From Vibrio sp. JPW-9-11-11 (GTDB lineage: Bacteria; Pseudomonadota; Gammaproteobacteria; Enterobacterales; Vibrionaceae): a DNA stretch of 64,000 nt. A program made the position numbers and the translations under genes. Every line of letters begins with the position of its first letter. Position 1 is the first letter of the stretch. Where the stretch lies: contig NZ_SZQJ01000005.1 of NCBI RefSeq assembly GCF_013369335.1, positions 124,001-188,000 of the forward strand, written 5' to 3'. The notes below the pieces were generated by a model that did not search any database, had not been told where the DNA came from, and was given only the letters and a program-made list of their open reading frames with translations. Of this stretch, positions 18,258 through 28,007 are shown piece after piece.

Positions 18258-19253
18258 ATGGCCTTTACTCAATTACTTCACCATAGACATCAACGCTGGA
18301 CACGTGTTGCACTGTTTTTTAGTTTGCTATTAATGGTGACCAGTAGCGTTTATCTGATGGTAGGAGAGTTGTTTATCTCGCCGTTTCAAGCGCTGAGTGA
18401 GCTACAAGAGCAGTTGATTATGCAGCTACGCTTACCGCGTTTGCTCGCCGCGATGGCGGTTGGCGCTGCGTTGGCGGTGTCGGGGGCTGTGTTACAAGTG
18501 TTACTCGGCAATGTTCTTGCGGAACCGGGGGTGATCGGTATTTCGGGCGGAGCCAGCGTGATGATGGTTTTGGTGCTGTTCTTTATTCCTACTTTTGCAA
18601 CGCCTATCGGCTTTATGCTCGCCGCTGTGCTTGGTTCATTAATGTTTACCTTGTTGTTGGTTTCAATCGCGAGAAATATGCGCCTGACTACCACTAAGTT
18701 GCTGCTCGTGGGCGTCGCGTTAGGGATCTTAGCCGGGGCGGTAGTGACTTGGGCCTTTTATTTCAGTGATGACCTCAGTTTACGCCAACTCATGTACTGG
18801 CTGATGGGAAGTATCGGCGCTGCGAGCTGGTACCATCACGTACTGACCTTAGCTTTACTGCCGATATTACTCTGGTTGTGTTGTCGTGGCGCTTTACTCG
18901 ATCGACTGATGATGGGGGAGTTGCACGCCAAACAGTTAGGTATCGATGTGGAAAAAGTGCGTTGGCAACTCATCCTATCGGTATCCGTTTTAGTCGGTGG
19001 AGCGGTCGCTCTAGGTGGTGTGATTGGGTTTGTAGGGCTGGTGGTTCCACATTTGCTTAGGCTCGCTTTTGGCGCGGAGAATCGATACCTATTGCCGATG
19101 TCAGCACTCGCTGGGGCAACATTAGTGGTGTTGGCCGATCTGGTTGCGCGCACCGCACTCAACTCCGCCGAACTGCCGCTTGGCGTGGTAACGACCTCTA
19201 TCGGCGCTCCTGTTTTTATTTGGATGTTGGTAAGCAATCATGATTCGCGTTAA
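18258..19253 (+). CDS. btuC: vitamin B12 ABC transporter permease
   Basis: BtuC forms the inner-membrane channel for cobalamin uptake. The 331-residue protein has about ten hydrophobic helices and the FecCD-family motifs [20 protein letters not shown] (about 57-76), [15 protein letters not shown] and [15 protein letters not shown] (about 257-271). No clear ribosome site precedes the first ATG, so the exact start is slightly uncertain. It overlaps btuD by 14 bp. The binding protein BtuF is not adjacent, and no cobalamin riboswitch is visible in the 88-bp gap upstream. Confidence 0.9.
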   Translation: MAFTQLLHHRHQRWTRVALFFSLLLMVTSSVYLMVGELFISPFQALSELQEQLIMQLRLPRLLAAMAVGAALAVSGAVLQVLLGNVLAEPGVIGISGGASVMMVLVLFFIPTFATPIGFMLAAVLGSLMFTLLLVSIARNMRLTTTKLLLVGVALGILAGAVVTWAFYFSDDLSLRQLMYWLMGSIGAASWYHHVLTLALLPILLWLCCRGALLDRLMMGELHAKQLGIDVEKVRWQLILSVSVLVGGAVALGGVIGFVGLVVPHLLRLAFGAENRYLLPMSALAGATLVVLADLVARTALNSAELPLGVVTTSIGAPVFIWMLVSNHDSR

Positions 19254-19995
19254 CAGTATGAGTGTAGGCTCGCGTTTGCTGCCATTGTCATTTGAGATAG
19301 CGGCGGGAGAGATAGTCCATGTTATCGGCCCAAACGGCAGTGGAAAGAGTACGCTATTGTCTGCTCTTTCTGGTTTAACTCCATTTGAGGGAGAAGCCTC
19401 GATAGGTTCGCTCGATGTTGCCTCAAGCTCGGTCGAGTCGCTTGCCCAGCGTCGCGCTTTCCTCAGTCAAAATGACCGCCCGGCGTTTAATCTCGATGTG
19501 GTGCACTATCTGTCTCTCTCTTTGCCTTTCTGGCTAGCGCCAGAGCGGAGCAAAACAGAGAAAGTCATTGCAGAGCTGGCTCAACTGTTAGAGATTGCCG
19601 ATAAGTTACACCGTTCTATCCATCACCTTTCGGGCGGAGAGTGGCAGCGTGTTCGTTTGTGTGCGATCTGCTTGCAGATTTGGCCGACTCTCAACCCACA
19701 AGCGCAGCTATTGGTACTCGATGAACCTGCTGCGCCCCTTGATATCGGTCAAGAGAGCTTACTCTATCAATTGATTGAACGTGTGGCTGAAATGGGCGTT
19801 ACGGTATTAATGTCCAATCATGACCTCAACCGGACGTTAAAGCACGCCAATAAAGCCTTACTGCTGGAGAAAGGGGTATTGCAGCACTACGGTTCAAGCG
19901 AACAAGTATTAGAGCCGCAAAGCCTGTCTGCAGTGTTTAACACCCGAGTCTCCAAAGTGCGGGTCAATCAATCTTCAGTACTGCTGTTTGATTAA
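19240..19995 (+). CDS. btuD: vitamin B12 ABC transporter ATP-binding protein
   Basis: The 251-residue ATPase powers BtuC. It has Walker [10 protein letters not shown] (residues 30-38), signature [11 protein letters not shown] (about 130) and Walker [13 protein letters not shown] (about 155), followed by the [10 protein letters not shown]-loop. It overlaps the end of btuC by 14 bp, which implies coupled translation. Confidence 0.92.
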   Translation: MIRVNSMSVGSRLLPLSFEIAAGEIVHVIGPNGSGKSTLLSALSGLTPFEGEASIGSLDVASSSVESLAQRRAFLSQNDRPAFNLDVVHYLSLSLPFWLAPERSKTEKVIAELAQLLEIADKLHRSIHHLSGGEWQRVRLCAICLQIWPTLNPQAQLLVLDEPAAPLDIGQESLLYQLIERVAEMGVTVLMSNHDLNRTLKHANKALLLEKGVLQHYGSSEQVLEPQSLSAVFNTRVSKVRVNQSSVLLFD

Positions 19996-20152
19996 CGCCT
20001 GTCGCGTCGCCCCTTTATCCAATCAATGGTTTGCGTAAGCGAAAGTGTGATCGTGGTGCGTCATGCACCTAAATCGGTCAGCCATTTCAAGGCTAGCGAG
20101 AACCTTTTTTATAGATTGCTTATAAATCAATGACTTAATATTTTTGAAATGT

Positions 20153-20168
20153 TGGCACGCGATTGGCA
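20153..20168 (+). promoter_or_regulatory. sigma-54 promoter (-24/-12)
   Basis: TGGCACGCGATTGGCA matches the sigma-54 consensus TGGCACG-N4-TTGCA at all but one defined position, with the invariant GG (20154-20155) and GC (20166-20167) at exact spacing. The start would be near 20179. No open frame with a ribosome site follows. Confidence 0.75.
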
Positions 20169-20178
20169 AAGGTATAAG

Positions 20179-20325
20179 GGATACATTCTCGTTCTTGTTA
20201 GGCGGATTTGGTCTTGGTGAATACCACGATAGTAAGGTAGCTCACCAACGATTGATGAAGTCATGTTTATGTTTTGACTATGGCAGCTTACGCCACCTAA
20301 GGGAAACCGAAGGTGGCGTCTTTTT
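20179..20325 (+). ncRNA. candidate sigma-54-dependent small RNA
   Basis: About 147 bases lie between the sigma-54 promoter and a strong terminator (stem ACGCCACCT/AGGTGGCGT at 20290-20319, then TTTTT). Within it, TTGGTGA (20214-20220) pairs with TCACCAA (20242-20248), enclosing TACC/GGTA (20222-20225/20236-20239). A further AGTCA/TGACT pair lies before the terminator. The region has no credible protein frame. It does not contain the conserved Qrr core as I know it and does not look like GlmY/GlmZ. The 5' end is inferred from the promoter. Confidence 0.65.
20290..20325. terminator. terminator of the candidate small RNA
   Basis: ACGCCACCT and AGGTGGCGT form a 9-bp stem with a 12-base loop, followed by CTTTTT. 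It ends rightward transcription and lies just past the end of the convergent MazG-like gene. Confidence 0.85.
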
Positions 20326-20334
20326 ATCTAAAGA

Positions 20335-20910
20335 TTATTGAGTAAGAGAGGATAAGTCAGCAGGGCGATAGTAAACCGACTTAAGGACTTTACCCTGACG
20401 GATGGTTTTGCCTTGGGCGACAAAATCTTCGGCACACTTGGCGATAATGTAATCGCCTTTTTGCACCGATATTAGCTTAATGCCTTGCTCGGCATAATGC
20501 GCTTCCGTGTCGGCATACTCTTGCTCGTTGCGACACACTTTACTCATGTTGCTCGAATGTACTTCATCCCAACAAGGGATAAACTCAATTTCGCGGTTCA
20601 CGGCCACATTGAGCAGCAAGTCAATCAGATAGCTGATCGCTAAGTTATCTTCGATCTTGTCGTGGCCCAAATGCACCAAACGCCCCATCAAAACATACAC
20701 ACTGTCGACAATAGCGTCGGCTTGCTCAGTTTTGTTGTCGGCTTCTGCCAATTCAGTGAGTTCTTCAATAGCTAAAGAGGTATGCAGGGTATCGGCTTTG
20801 TCATCCAAGCTATCAGGTGATGCGACAGGCAGGTCGAAAGTGCTGCGAAACTCAGTAATGTCGCGATAAAGGTGATCGAAAATCTCAGTAGTTAGTTTGG
20901 ATAGATGCAT
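20335..20910 (-). CDS. MazG-like nucleotide pyrophosphohydrolase family protein
   Basis: The 191-residue protein resembles all-alpha NTP pyrophosphohydrolases of the MazG/phosphoribosyl-ATP pyrophosphohydrolase group. The EELTELAEA segment (about 49-57) followed by EQADAIVDSVYVLMG (about 62-76) gives the EExxE...ExxD metal-binding pattern. Substrate and pathway are unknown; house-cleaning of nucleotides is a common role in the group. There is no signal peptide. It is a single-gene unit convergent with the candidate small RNA. Confidence 0.7.
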   Translation of the reverse strand: MHLSKLTTEIFDHLYRDITEFRSTFDLPVASPDSLDDKADTLHTSLAIEELTELAEADNKTEQADAIVDSVYVLMGRLVHLGHDKIEDNLAISYLIDLLLNVAVNREIEFIPCWDEVHSSNMSKVCRNEQEYADTEAHYAEQGIKLISVQKGDYIIAKCAEDFVAQGKTIRQGKVLKSVYYRPADLSSLTQ

Positions 20911-20981
20911 GTCTGTAAACCTGGAAAAACAAAATAAGCGCTAAGTTTACCAAAGCGAGTGCTCAGCGGCTATCTGCGTGA

Positions 20982-21554
20982 TTAAGAAAACAGGTAAGGG
21001 AACAACTGACGACGCTCTTGCTCAGTTAATGATTCGACTCGCGCGATGTTCGTGTCGGGAATGCCTTCCGGGTTGGGGTAGTGCTTCAACACTTTTTCCA
21101 TGCTCTCTTCACGAATAAGGTGGAAAACCGGGTAAGGCGAGCGGTTGGTGAGGTTTTCCGCATCCTCGGGTTCCGTGCCGCCAAAGCAGTAATCAGGGTG
21201 AAACGTTGCTAATTGGAAGATGCCTTCCCATTGCTGCTGACGAATTAACGCTTCAATCCAGTCGATAAACAGGTTGTAGTCATAAAAGTCGTTAAGCATA
21301 TGCGGCACGGCGACGAGAGTGGTTTCTAGTTGCTCAGCGGGTGTGGCTTCGAGCTCAAACAACTCAGTCAAAATGTCTTCCAACAGAGCTTCTTCCACCG
21401 TCGCTTGGCTAACCACAATTTTGATTTGCTTATTGCGCTGTGGTTTGGCGGCGAAAGGGCAAAGGTTTAAGCCAATCACAACATCATTGAGCCATTTGGC
21501 TACGGCGGTTTCGACCTGTTTGCTGGATGGTCGAATGGCGCTTGAATCGGTCAT
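20982..21554 (-). CDS. DUF1415 family protein
   Basis: The 190-residue protein matches the DUF1415 family. The WLNDVVIGLNLCPFA block (about residues 20-34) and FQLATFHPDYCFGG block (about 117-130) are conserved features. No function is established. It is cytosolic by sequence. Its ATG overlaps the stop of the upstream MFS gene (ATGA), so the two form an operon. Confidence 0.8.
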   Translation of the reverse strand: MTDSSAIRPSSKQVETAVAKWLNDVVIGLNLCPFAAKPQRNKQIKIVVSQATVEEALLEDILTELFELEATPAEQLETTLVAVPHMLNDFYDYNLFIDWIEALIRQQQWEGIFQLATFHPDYCFGGTEPEDAENLTNRSPYPVFHLIREESMEKVLKHYPNPEGIPDTNIARVESLTEQERRQLFPYLFS

Positions 21555-22786
21555 TTTGCTTCCAAATTAGAATTTGGCGCAAGAATAGCAGAATCTGAGA
21601 CTGGGTGTGAGGCTCTCTCCCAACTTTTTAGACGATGGCAGAGTAAGAAGATGCCTGTGTACAGCAAGCTGCCTCCGAGAATGACATAGTCCCATCCGCC
21701 GTGTTGCCAGCAGTAGATTAGGAAAAAGCCACCAAGGCTGCCGCCCACATAGTAATGCACTAAATACAGAGCGGTTGCGGTCGCTTTGGCATGGGTGGCT
21801 TTTTGGCTTACCCAAGCGTAAGCCAGGGTATGGGTAAAGAATGCCCCAAAACTGATGAGCAGCAGACCGAGCATCATGAAGGCCAACGTATCGACATACG
21901 CGACCAACATGCCAGCCAAACTGATCAGGCTACCGACGATCATGCCTGAGACGCTGGTTCGGTGTTGGCGCCAAACAGAGGTGAGCTTAGAGCTTAACGT
22001 TCCGGCCAAATAGCATAAAAAGATCAATGAAGCCAAGCCGATAGGCAGGTTGTGCGGCGCGGCCACCAATCTAAATCCCATCACCGAATATAAGTTGACG
22101 AAAAGCGCAAAGTTGATGCCTCCAAGCAACATGGCAAACCAAATCGCGCGATTTTTAAGGTGTTTAACCAGCGCACGGTTGTGGTAGCGGAGCATGCCAC
22201 GTTGCGCAGTGAAGTTTTTTTGCTTGGGCAAGCTGAACATCACCACCAGTGCGGCGATAAAAGAGAACAGCGCCATCGCGATAACGGCTTCTTGCCAGCC
22301 TAACGCATCGGTCAGTGAGCCGCCGACAATGCGTCCTGTTATCCCGCCGAGAGAGTTTGCCGCGATATAGCCGCCAATGGCGTGGCTGAATGCTCGGTCA
22401 GACAGTTCTTCGACCATATAAGCCACTGCAACTGACGCGAACGCTGCCAGCGCGACGCCCATCAGCGCTCGCAGTAGAACGATCGCGATCATTGAGTCTG
22501 TCAGCAACATCGCGACGCCGATGAAAGGCATCGCCATTAGACCCAGCAGCATAACATGGCGTCGCCCGATGGATTCTGAGGCGACCGCCCAAGGCACCAA
22601 GCACACAGAAAGCGCGAGCGTAGACGCAGCAAATATCCAGTTAACCTGAGTTTCTGAGACGGCGAAATGCATGGCCATGTAGGGAAGCATGGGTTGGAAA
22701 AGGTAGAGATTGCAAAACACAATGAACGAGCCTAAGGCAAGGCTAAAAGTCACACGGCGATAGTCTGGGCTGGCGAGTTCAATCAT
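21551..22786 (-). CDS. MFS transporter, YnfM-like
   Basis: The 411-residue protein has about twelve hydrophobic helices and an MFS loop signature near ESIGRRHVMLLG (about residues 70-81). It resembles E. coli YnfM, a putative arabinose or drug efflux transporter whose substrate is not settled, and like ynfM it is divergent from a LysR gene. AAGG precedes the ATG. DUF1415 follows with a 4-bp overlap. Confidence 0.8.
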   Translation of the reverse strand: MIELASPDYRRVTFSLALGSFIVFCNLYLFQPMLPYMAMHFAVSETQVNWIFAASTLALSVCLVPWAVASESIGRRHVMLLGLMAMPFIGVAMLLTDSMIAIVLLRALMGVALAAFASVAVAYMVEELSDRAFSHAIGGYIAANSLGGITGRIVGGSLTDALGWQEAVIAMALFSFIAALVVMFSLPKQKNFTAQRGMLRYHNRALVKHLKNRAIWFAMLLGGINFALFVNLYSVMGFRLVAAPHNLPIGLASLIFLCYLAGTLSSKLTSVWRQHRTSVSGMIVGSLISLAGMLVAYVDTLAFMMLGLLLISFGAFFTHTLAYAWVSQKATHAKATATALYLVHYYVGGSLGGFFLIYCWQHGGWDYVILGGSLLYTGIFLLCHRLKSWERASHPVSDSAILAPNSNLEAK

Positions 22787-22893
22787 AGATAAACCTTAGG
22801 TCAATGAAGATTATGTGAGCAAATTATCAGTCATTTAGTGATATATAAAATATATTAAAATTATCAAATCAATATAAAAATTATATTAAGAGT

Positions 22894-23763
22894 ATGGACT
22901 CCAAACAGTTAAGGCATTTTGTGGCTGTCGCTGAATACCAGCACTTTACTCAAGCTGCTAAAGCGTTACACATTGCCCAACCTGCACTCAGTATCTCGAT
23001 AAAAAAACTCGAGCAAAACTTGGGTGTGGCTCTATTTCGTCGTGAAGAGCGTACAGTCTCATTAACCGATGAAGGCTTAGTGTTGTTCGAGCACGCCAAA
23101 CGGGTGTTGCAGCAACTTGAGGACGCGCAGTTAGCGATTGATGAGCTCAAGGGGTTAGAGAAAGGCGAAGTAAGGTTGGGCGCCCCAAGTATGATGGGGT
23201 CCTATTTTTTTCCGCAAATACTCATGGCGTTTAAAAGTCGTTATCCCAACTTAAAGCTGACCTTGGTCGATGCGGGGACGCGCGATATACGTCAGATGCT
23301 GTTAGACGGCGAGTTAGATATTGGGGTCATTGATGATGAGAATGTGCCAGAAGACCTAGAAACCGACCATTTATTTCAGGCTGAAATGGTTGCGGTCGTG
23401 GCGCCGGAACACCCGTTTGCCAGTCGAGAGAGCATCAGTTTTTCGAGTTTCTTTGATAATGAGTTAGTGATGTTTAAGCCAGGCTATTTTCATCGCAATT
23501 TTATTGAACGCCAAGCTAAGTTGTGCGGTAAAGAGATGAATTTTTCATTTGAAACCAACTTATTACCGATGATTTTGAGTATCGTTAAACATGAATTTGC
23601 GATTACCGCACTGCTTAGCTTGGTGACTGAACACGAGCAAGAAGTCATCGGTGTGCCGTTCTCTCCGCCAGTGAACATCGACTTAGCGCTTGCCTGGCGC
23701 CGCGATGGATATCTATCGATTGCCGACAAGTCCTTCATCGATTTTGTTAAACGCTACACTTAA
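22894..23763 (+). CDS. LysR family regulator
   Basis: The 289-residue protein has an N-terminal LysR helix-turn-helix (residues 1-60; RHFVAVAEYQHFTQAAKALH) and an effector domain. It is divergent from the MFS gene across a 107-bp, very AT-rich gap, so it most likely controls that gene and itself. The effector is unknown. The ribosome site is weak. Confidence 0.85.
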   Translation: MDSKQLRHFVAVAEYQHFTQAAKALHIAQPALSISIKKLEQNLGVALFRREERTVSLTDEGLVLFEHAKRVLQQLEDAQLAIDELKGLEKGEVRLGAPSMMGSYFFPQILMAFKSRYPNLKLTLVDAGTRDIRQMLLDGELDIGVIDDENVPEDLETDHLFQAEMVAVVAPEHPFASRESISFSSFFDNELVMFKPGYFHRNFIERQAKLCGKEMNFSFETNLLPMILSIVKHEFAITALLSLVTEHEQEVIGVPFSPPVNIDLALAWRRDGYLSIADKSFIDFVKRYT

Positions 23764-23978
23764 CGCTTAGATCTCGTCACGGAGTCTATTGCCGCTCTTC
23801 TCTGTTGAATCAATGATGTTTGGCGAGTCTTGCGGGCGCTAGGTTTATGGTTCAATGGTAACTAGGGTTGAATGCTCTATTGGTTGCCTATCTCATGTTG
23901 AGTGAATTCCAGACTGGCAAAACGTAAACTCTCACCTAAGATAATGATATATCTATTATTCACAGGTTAGGTTCACGC

Positions 23979-25205
23979 ATGCGTCAATATGTACTTTGGT
24001 TAAGCATAACTTTGATGAGCTTTGGCAGTGCTTTGGCCAGTCCAAACGTGTTCAAGATTTATCTTGATGCTGACAGAACAGGGCATTTTGAGTCTGCCCG
24101 CTCGATAGAGCAGGGGGTGAAAGTTGCGTTCGCTGAAGTCGGCAACCAAATCAACGGTGTCCCTGTCGAATTTGTGCTCACAGACCATAGAGGTAACGCG
24201 AAGCGCAGCAAAAAGAACATGGAGCGCTTTCTAAACGACCCCGATGCCTTGGTATTTGTCGCAGGTATGCATTCCCCTCCATTGATCAAATATCGTGACT
24301 TTATCAACCAGTCTGGCTTGCTCACCTTGGTGCCTTGGGCGGCAGGAACACCGATAACCCGCTATCCAGATGGTGACAATAATTATGTGTTCCGCCTATC
24401 GGTTGATGACTCAAAAGTGGGTAAAATTTTGGTCGATTACGCGACTGAGCAAGCGTGCAAGCAACCTCAGTTGGTGTTGGAAAATACAGGTTGGGGCAAA
24501 TCCAATTTCAAGGCAATGATGGCAGCGCTGCCTGACAGCTCCAATCAGCTCGTCAAAACGTCTTGGTTTGATTGGGGAATTAAAGCATCCGATGCGCGCG
24601 TGATCGTTCGTCAAGCCCAGCAGGAAGGGGCGGATTGCTTGCTGATGGTGTCTAACGCCCGAGAAGGTAAAATTATGATTGAAGCCGTGTCAGAAGTGGG
24701 GGCCGCATTGCCCGTTTATAGTCATTGGGGAATTACCGGCGGACAGTTTGCGACCAATGTTCCTTACTCAATGCGTGAGAAAGCTGGCCTGCGGTTTGTT
24801 CAATCTTGCTTCAACTTTTACAGCTCACAGATGAGCGATTTTCACCGCCAAGTTTTTCGCAACGCACAGCAACAGTTTCCCGACACTTTTCGTCAAACTA
24901 ATATTGATGCGCCTGCTGGATTTGTTCACGGATACGATTTATCAAGAGTGTTCATTTACGCTGCCTCTTCGGTGGAGTTGAGTGACGATATGGTTTCAAA
25001 TCGTAAGGCGCTTAAACGGGCACTAGAAAACTTACCGCAGCCCGTTCAAGGCTTGGTGAAAGAGTATCGACGACCTTTTTCGCCGTTTAGCCAAAATAAT
25101 GTCGATGCGCATGAGGCCCTTGGCAGTCAAGACTACTGCATGGCGGTTTATGATGAGCAAAACGCGGTGAAGCTACTTCAGTACAAAACGACTAGCAGCG
25201 ATTAA
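23979..25205 (+). CDS. periplasmic binding protein, branched-chain amino acid type
   Basis: The 408-residue protein has a Sec signal peptide (about residues 1-20, ending ALA) and a type I periplasmic-binding fold like those of branched-chain amino acid, amide or urea receptors. The segment HSPPLIKYRDFINQSGLLTLVPWAAG is typical of the family. No transporter genes adjoin it. Instead, a hybrid sensor kinase starts 9 bp after its stop, so it probably presents a ligand to that kinase, as LuxP does for LuxQ or TorT for TorS. The ligand is unknown. Confidence 0.75.
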   Translation: MRQYVLWLSITLMSFGSALASPNVFKIYLDADRTGHFESARSIEQGVKVAFAEVGNQINGVPVEFVLTDHRGNAKRSKKNMERFLNDPDALVFVAGMHSPPLIKYRDFINQSGLLTLVPWAAGTPITRYPDGDNNYVFRLSVDDSKVGKILVDYATEQACKQPQLVLENTGWGKSNFKAMMAALPDSSNQLVKTSWFDWGIKASDARVIVRQAQQEGADCLLMVSNAREGKIMIEAVSEVGAALPVYSHWGITGGQFATNVPYSMREKAGLRFVQSCFNFYSSQMSDFHRQVFRNAQQQFPDTFRQTNIDAPAGFVHGYDLSRVFIYAASSVELSDDMVSNRKALKRALENLPQPVQGLVKEYRRPFSPFSQNNVDAHEALGSQDYCMAVYDEQNAVKLLQYKTTSSD

Positions 25206-25214
25206 GGGACACTG

Positions 25215-27644
25215 ATGCTCAAGTTTGACAAAAAAAATGGGATGCACCTTTTTGCGCTGTTTATCATCGTGGGCGCCGGCGTTTTTTTGTTGACTAGTTT
25301 TGTCTTTATTCAGCACCAGGCGCAGAAAACGGCGCAATTGGTGATTAACGAGAGCGTAAGAAGTAAAGTCACCACGGTTGAGCGCTACGTGAACGAGTAT
25401 ATTGATGCGCGTCTTGACCGTTTAGCCAACATTGTCGAGCATCCACTGTTGCTGGGGGCGGTGCTAGAAGGGGTCGATACCCCATTGGCTTTTAGCGATC
25501 AGCTGGCCCGTTTTAAACCTGTGACGGGCGAGGCGTATGTGAATGTTTATGACTTTGCTGGTGAGAGGGTGTATTCAGAGTTGGTATTGCCAACCCACGT
25601 GACTGATTTTCTGAAGGTGGGGGTGGAAGACCAAAGCTTACTCGAGCAAAGTTCCTCGTCAGTGTTTAGCCAGCGGCAACGTGACTATCTAATGGTGACG
25701 TTGCCAGTGAAATATAATGGGCTTGCTGAAGGGCTTGCCGCATACATTGCGCCCTTGAGTGATGGTGACTTTTTTTCTGGGTTAGGTAGTGATTCTCTTC
25801 ATTGGTTTGGCCTTGCTCAGTCGAGAATGAACTGGGAAACACCTTCACCGCATGAGTGGCCGATTGCACAAAAACCACTTGAAAACACGACGTTTACCAT
25901 GCTCTATTCCTATTCGCCTGCCTTGGTTGAGGAGGCGCAGCAGAACTTTGTGCAGAGTTTGTTGTTGGGGATGCTGCTCGCCACCTTCGTCGCGCTAATG
26001 GTGTTAGTGGCTTTTGGTCGAAAGGTTTTGGTCTCGCCATTTCAAGCTCTTTATGAATCTGAACAACAACTTATAAAACAATCAAAAGAGCTTCAACGTA
26101 AAGAAGCAGAGTCGGCTCGACTGGCCCGAGTCGTTACATATATGCGCGATGCGGTCGTATTCACGGATTTAGAGTCCCATATTGTGTGGGTTAACAACGC
26201 TTTTGAGCAGCTTACTGGTTACAGTGAGCGTGAAGTGATCGGTCGCAAACCAGGCGAGTTTCTTCAAGGAGAAAGAACCGATAAACAAACCACTCGAGAA
26301 ATAAGGCGGGCCATTGATGAGCGGCGCTATGGTTTTTTTGAATTGGTTAACTACAAAAAAACGGGTGAGCTCTATTGGATCGAGCTTGCCCTAATGCCGC
26401 TATATGATAAAGAGGGTGAGTTAGAAGGCTTTATGGCCGTAGAGCGGGATATTACTCAACGCGTTGAGCTGCAAGAGTCACTGCAGCAGAAAGCTATCGA
26501 AGCCAATGCCGCCAATATCGCTAAGTCAAAATTTCTTGCTGCGATGAGCCATGAGTTGCGTACACCCATGAACGGCATTCTCGGCGTGGGAGAGTTATTG
26601 CAGCACACGCCACTCAACTCAGAACAACAAGATTATGTCGAGACCTTCCTCAGTTCAGGGCGCCACATGTTGGCCGTGCTCAATGATATTCTCGATTTCT
26701 CCAAGATTGAGTCGGGTAAGCTTAAATTAGAGCAGAGAGATTTTTCGTTGCAAGCGGTGGCAGATAAACTCGCGCGGATGTATCAGCCTCTATGCGAAGA
26801 GAAAGGTCTGGCTTTCGACTGTCATTGCCATTTTGCGGATCACACCCACATTCGGGGCGATGAGACGCGAGTGATTCAGATTTTACAAAACCTACTCAAC
26901 AATGCATGGAAGTTCACTATTAAAGGTGGTGTCACCCTTGAGTTAGACCTGAACAGCGCTACGAACGGCGACTGGCTTGTCATGCGGGTCAAGGACACCG
27001 GAATAGGGATCAGCCGTGATAAGCAAGCGTTGATTTTTGACCCGTTTAGTCAAGCCGAAACAGAGACCACCCGCCGCTTTGGGGGAACGGGGCTTGGGCT
27101 TGCCATTATCACTGAGCTGGTGAAAGCGATGCAAGGTGAAGTCCACGTTGACAGCATGCCAACGCTCGGCAGCACGTTTACGGTGACGATCCCGGTGTCA
27201 ATCACCCAAGCGGTAAATACTGATGAACCGACTCTGCATCAGCAAGCGTTTGACGGCAAAGGTATGTCGGTTTTGATTGTCGAAGATACACGAGTCAACG
27301 CCATCGTGCTTGGTCGATTTTTAACTCAGAAAGGCTTTAGCCACCAAGTCGCCGTTAATGGCTTGGAAGCACTCGAGTTGGTCAAGCAGAAGCACTTTGA
27401 CTTTATTCTGATGGACAACCACATGCCCATCATGGATGGTATTCAAGCGACGGAAGCCATCACTCAATTAGATTTACAACCCAAACCTATCATTATTGGT
27501 TGTACGGCCGATGCGTTTGAAGAAACGAGACAGAAAATGCTCACTGTCGGTTGTACTGAGGTTATCACTAAACCAATTAGCTCGAAAAAACTGGATGAGA
27601 TTTTCTTTGTCACCCAGCGCGCTGTGACATCAGAGACGACTTAA
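25215..27644 (+). CDS. hybrid sensor histidine kinase/response regulator
   Basis: The 809-residue protein has, in order, a membrane segment (about 12-30), a periplasmic region (31-248), a second membrane segment (250-272), a PAS domain (about 310-415), a HisKA domain with H446 in MSHELRTPMNG, an HATPase domain (DTGIGIS, FGGTGLGLAI), and a receiver domain with D734 in FILMDNHMP. There is no HPt or output domain, so it must pass phosphate to an HPt protein encoded elsewhere. It is in an operon with the binding protein before it. Confidence 0.88.
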   Translation: MLKFDKKNGMHLFALFIIVGAGVFLLTSFVFIQHQAQKTAQLVINESVRSKVTTVERYVNEYIDARLDRLANIVEHPLLLGAVLEGVDTPLAFSDQLARFKPVTGEAYVNVYDFAGERVYSELVLPTHVTDFLKVGVEDQSLLEQSSSSVFSQRQRDYLMVTLPVKYNGLAEGLAAYIAPLSDGDFFSGLGSDSLHWFGLAQSRMNWETPSPHEWPIAQKPLENTTFTMLYSYSPALVEEAQQNFVQSLLLGMLLATFVALMVLVAFGRKVLVSPFQALYESEQQLIKQSKELQRKEAESARLARVVTYMRDAVVFTDLESHIVWVNNAFEQLTGYSEREVIGRKPGEFLQGERTDKQTTREIRRAIDERRYGFFELVNYKKTGELYWIELALMPLYDKEGELEGFMAVERDITQRVELQESLQQKAIEANAANIAKSKFLAAMSHELRTPMNGILGVGELLQHTPLNSEQQDYVETFLSSGRHMLAVLNDILDFSKIESGKLKLEQRDFSLQAVADKLARMYQPLCEEKGLAFDCHCHFADHTHIRGDETRVIQILQNLLNNAWKFTIKGGVTLELDLNSATNGDWLVMRVKDTGIGISRDKQALIFDPFSQAETETTRRFGGTGLGLAIITELVKAMQGEVHVDSMPTLGSTFTVTIPVSITQAVNTDEPTLHQQAFDGKGMSVLIVEDTRVNAIVLGRFLTQKGFSHQVAVNGLEALELVKQKHFDFILMDNHMPIMDGIQATEAITQLDLQPKPIIIGCTADAFEETRQKMLTVGCTEVITKPISSKKLDEIFFVTQRAVTSETT

Positions 27645-27665
27645 GTCACCTGTTCGGCTAGCCAG

Positions 27666-27899
27666 TTATTTGCTGTGGTAGATTTTTTCGAAATTATTAA
27701 CGTTCCAACCAATCATATAGCGGTCACCAATCTTAAGCACAGGTAGTGAACGAGCGCCGATCGCATCTAGCTCCTTACGGCCACGTTGCATTTTGGCGTT
27801 GGTCAGACGGTATTTATACCCTTTTGAATCGAGATAACGCTGAGCGTCTTTGCAGTGTGGGCATTTATCTTTTACATACAAGACGAGTCTTTTCATCAT
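27666..27899 (-). CDS. glutaredoxin family protein
   Basis: This 77-residue protein has a thioredoxin-fold start, LVLYVKDKCPHCKDA, with a CPHC redox motif near residues 14-17, and the cis-proline SLPVLKIGDR segment. It is shorter than usual glutaredoxins. Two ATGs are adjacent; the second (27894-27896) is better spaced behind AGGA. It is convergent with the hybrid kinase gene. Confidence 0.75.
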   Translation of the reverse strand: MMKRLVLYVKDKCPHCKDAQRYLDSKGYKYRLTNAKMQRGRKELDAIGARSLPVLKIGDRYMIGWNVNNFEKIYHSK

Positions 27900-28007
27900 G
27901 GAGTCCTAAGCAAACAGTTGTCGCTGAGTTTAATGAAAAGGCCATGAATGGCAAGTCGGATTAAGGTAAACTGTCGCCCCTTTGAATCGAGCAAGGCTTT
28001 TAACACT

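Noticed and set aside
20055..20069. NtrC site upstream of the sigma-54 promoter
   Set aside because: The palindrome is GGTGC-N5-GCACC, the reverse half-site order of the NtrC consensus TGCAC-N7-GTGCA.
20041..20325. Qrr-type or GlmY/GlmZ identity of the sigma-54 RNA
   Set aside because: The conserved Qrr core is absent, no LuxO-like TTGCA-N3-TGCAA sites were seen, and the sequence does not resemble GlmY or GlmZ as I know them.
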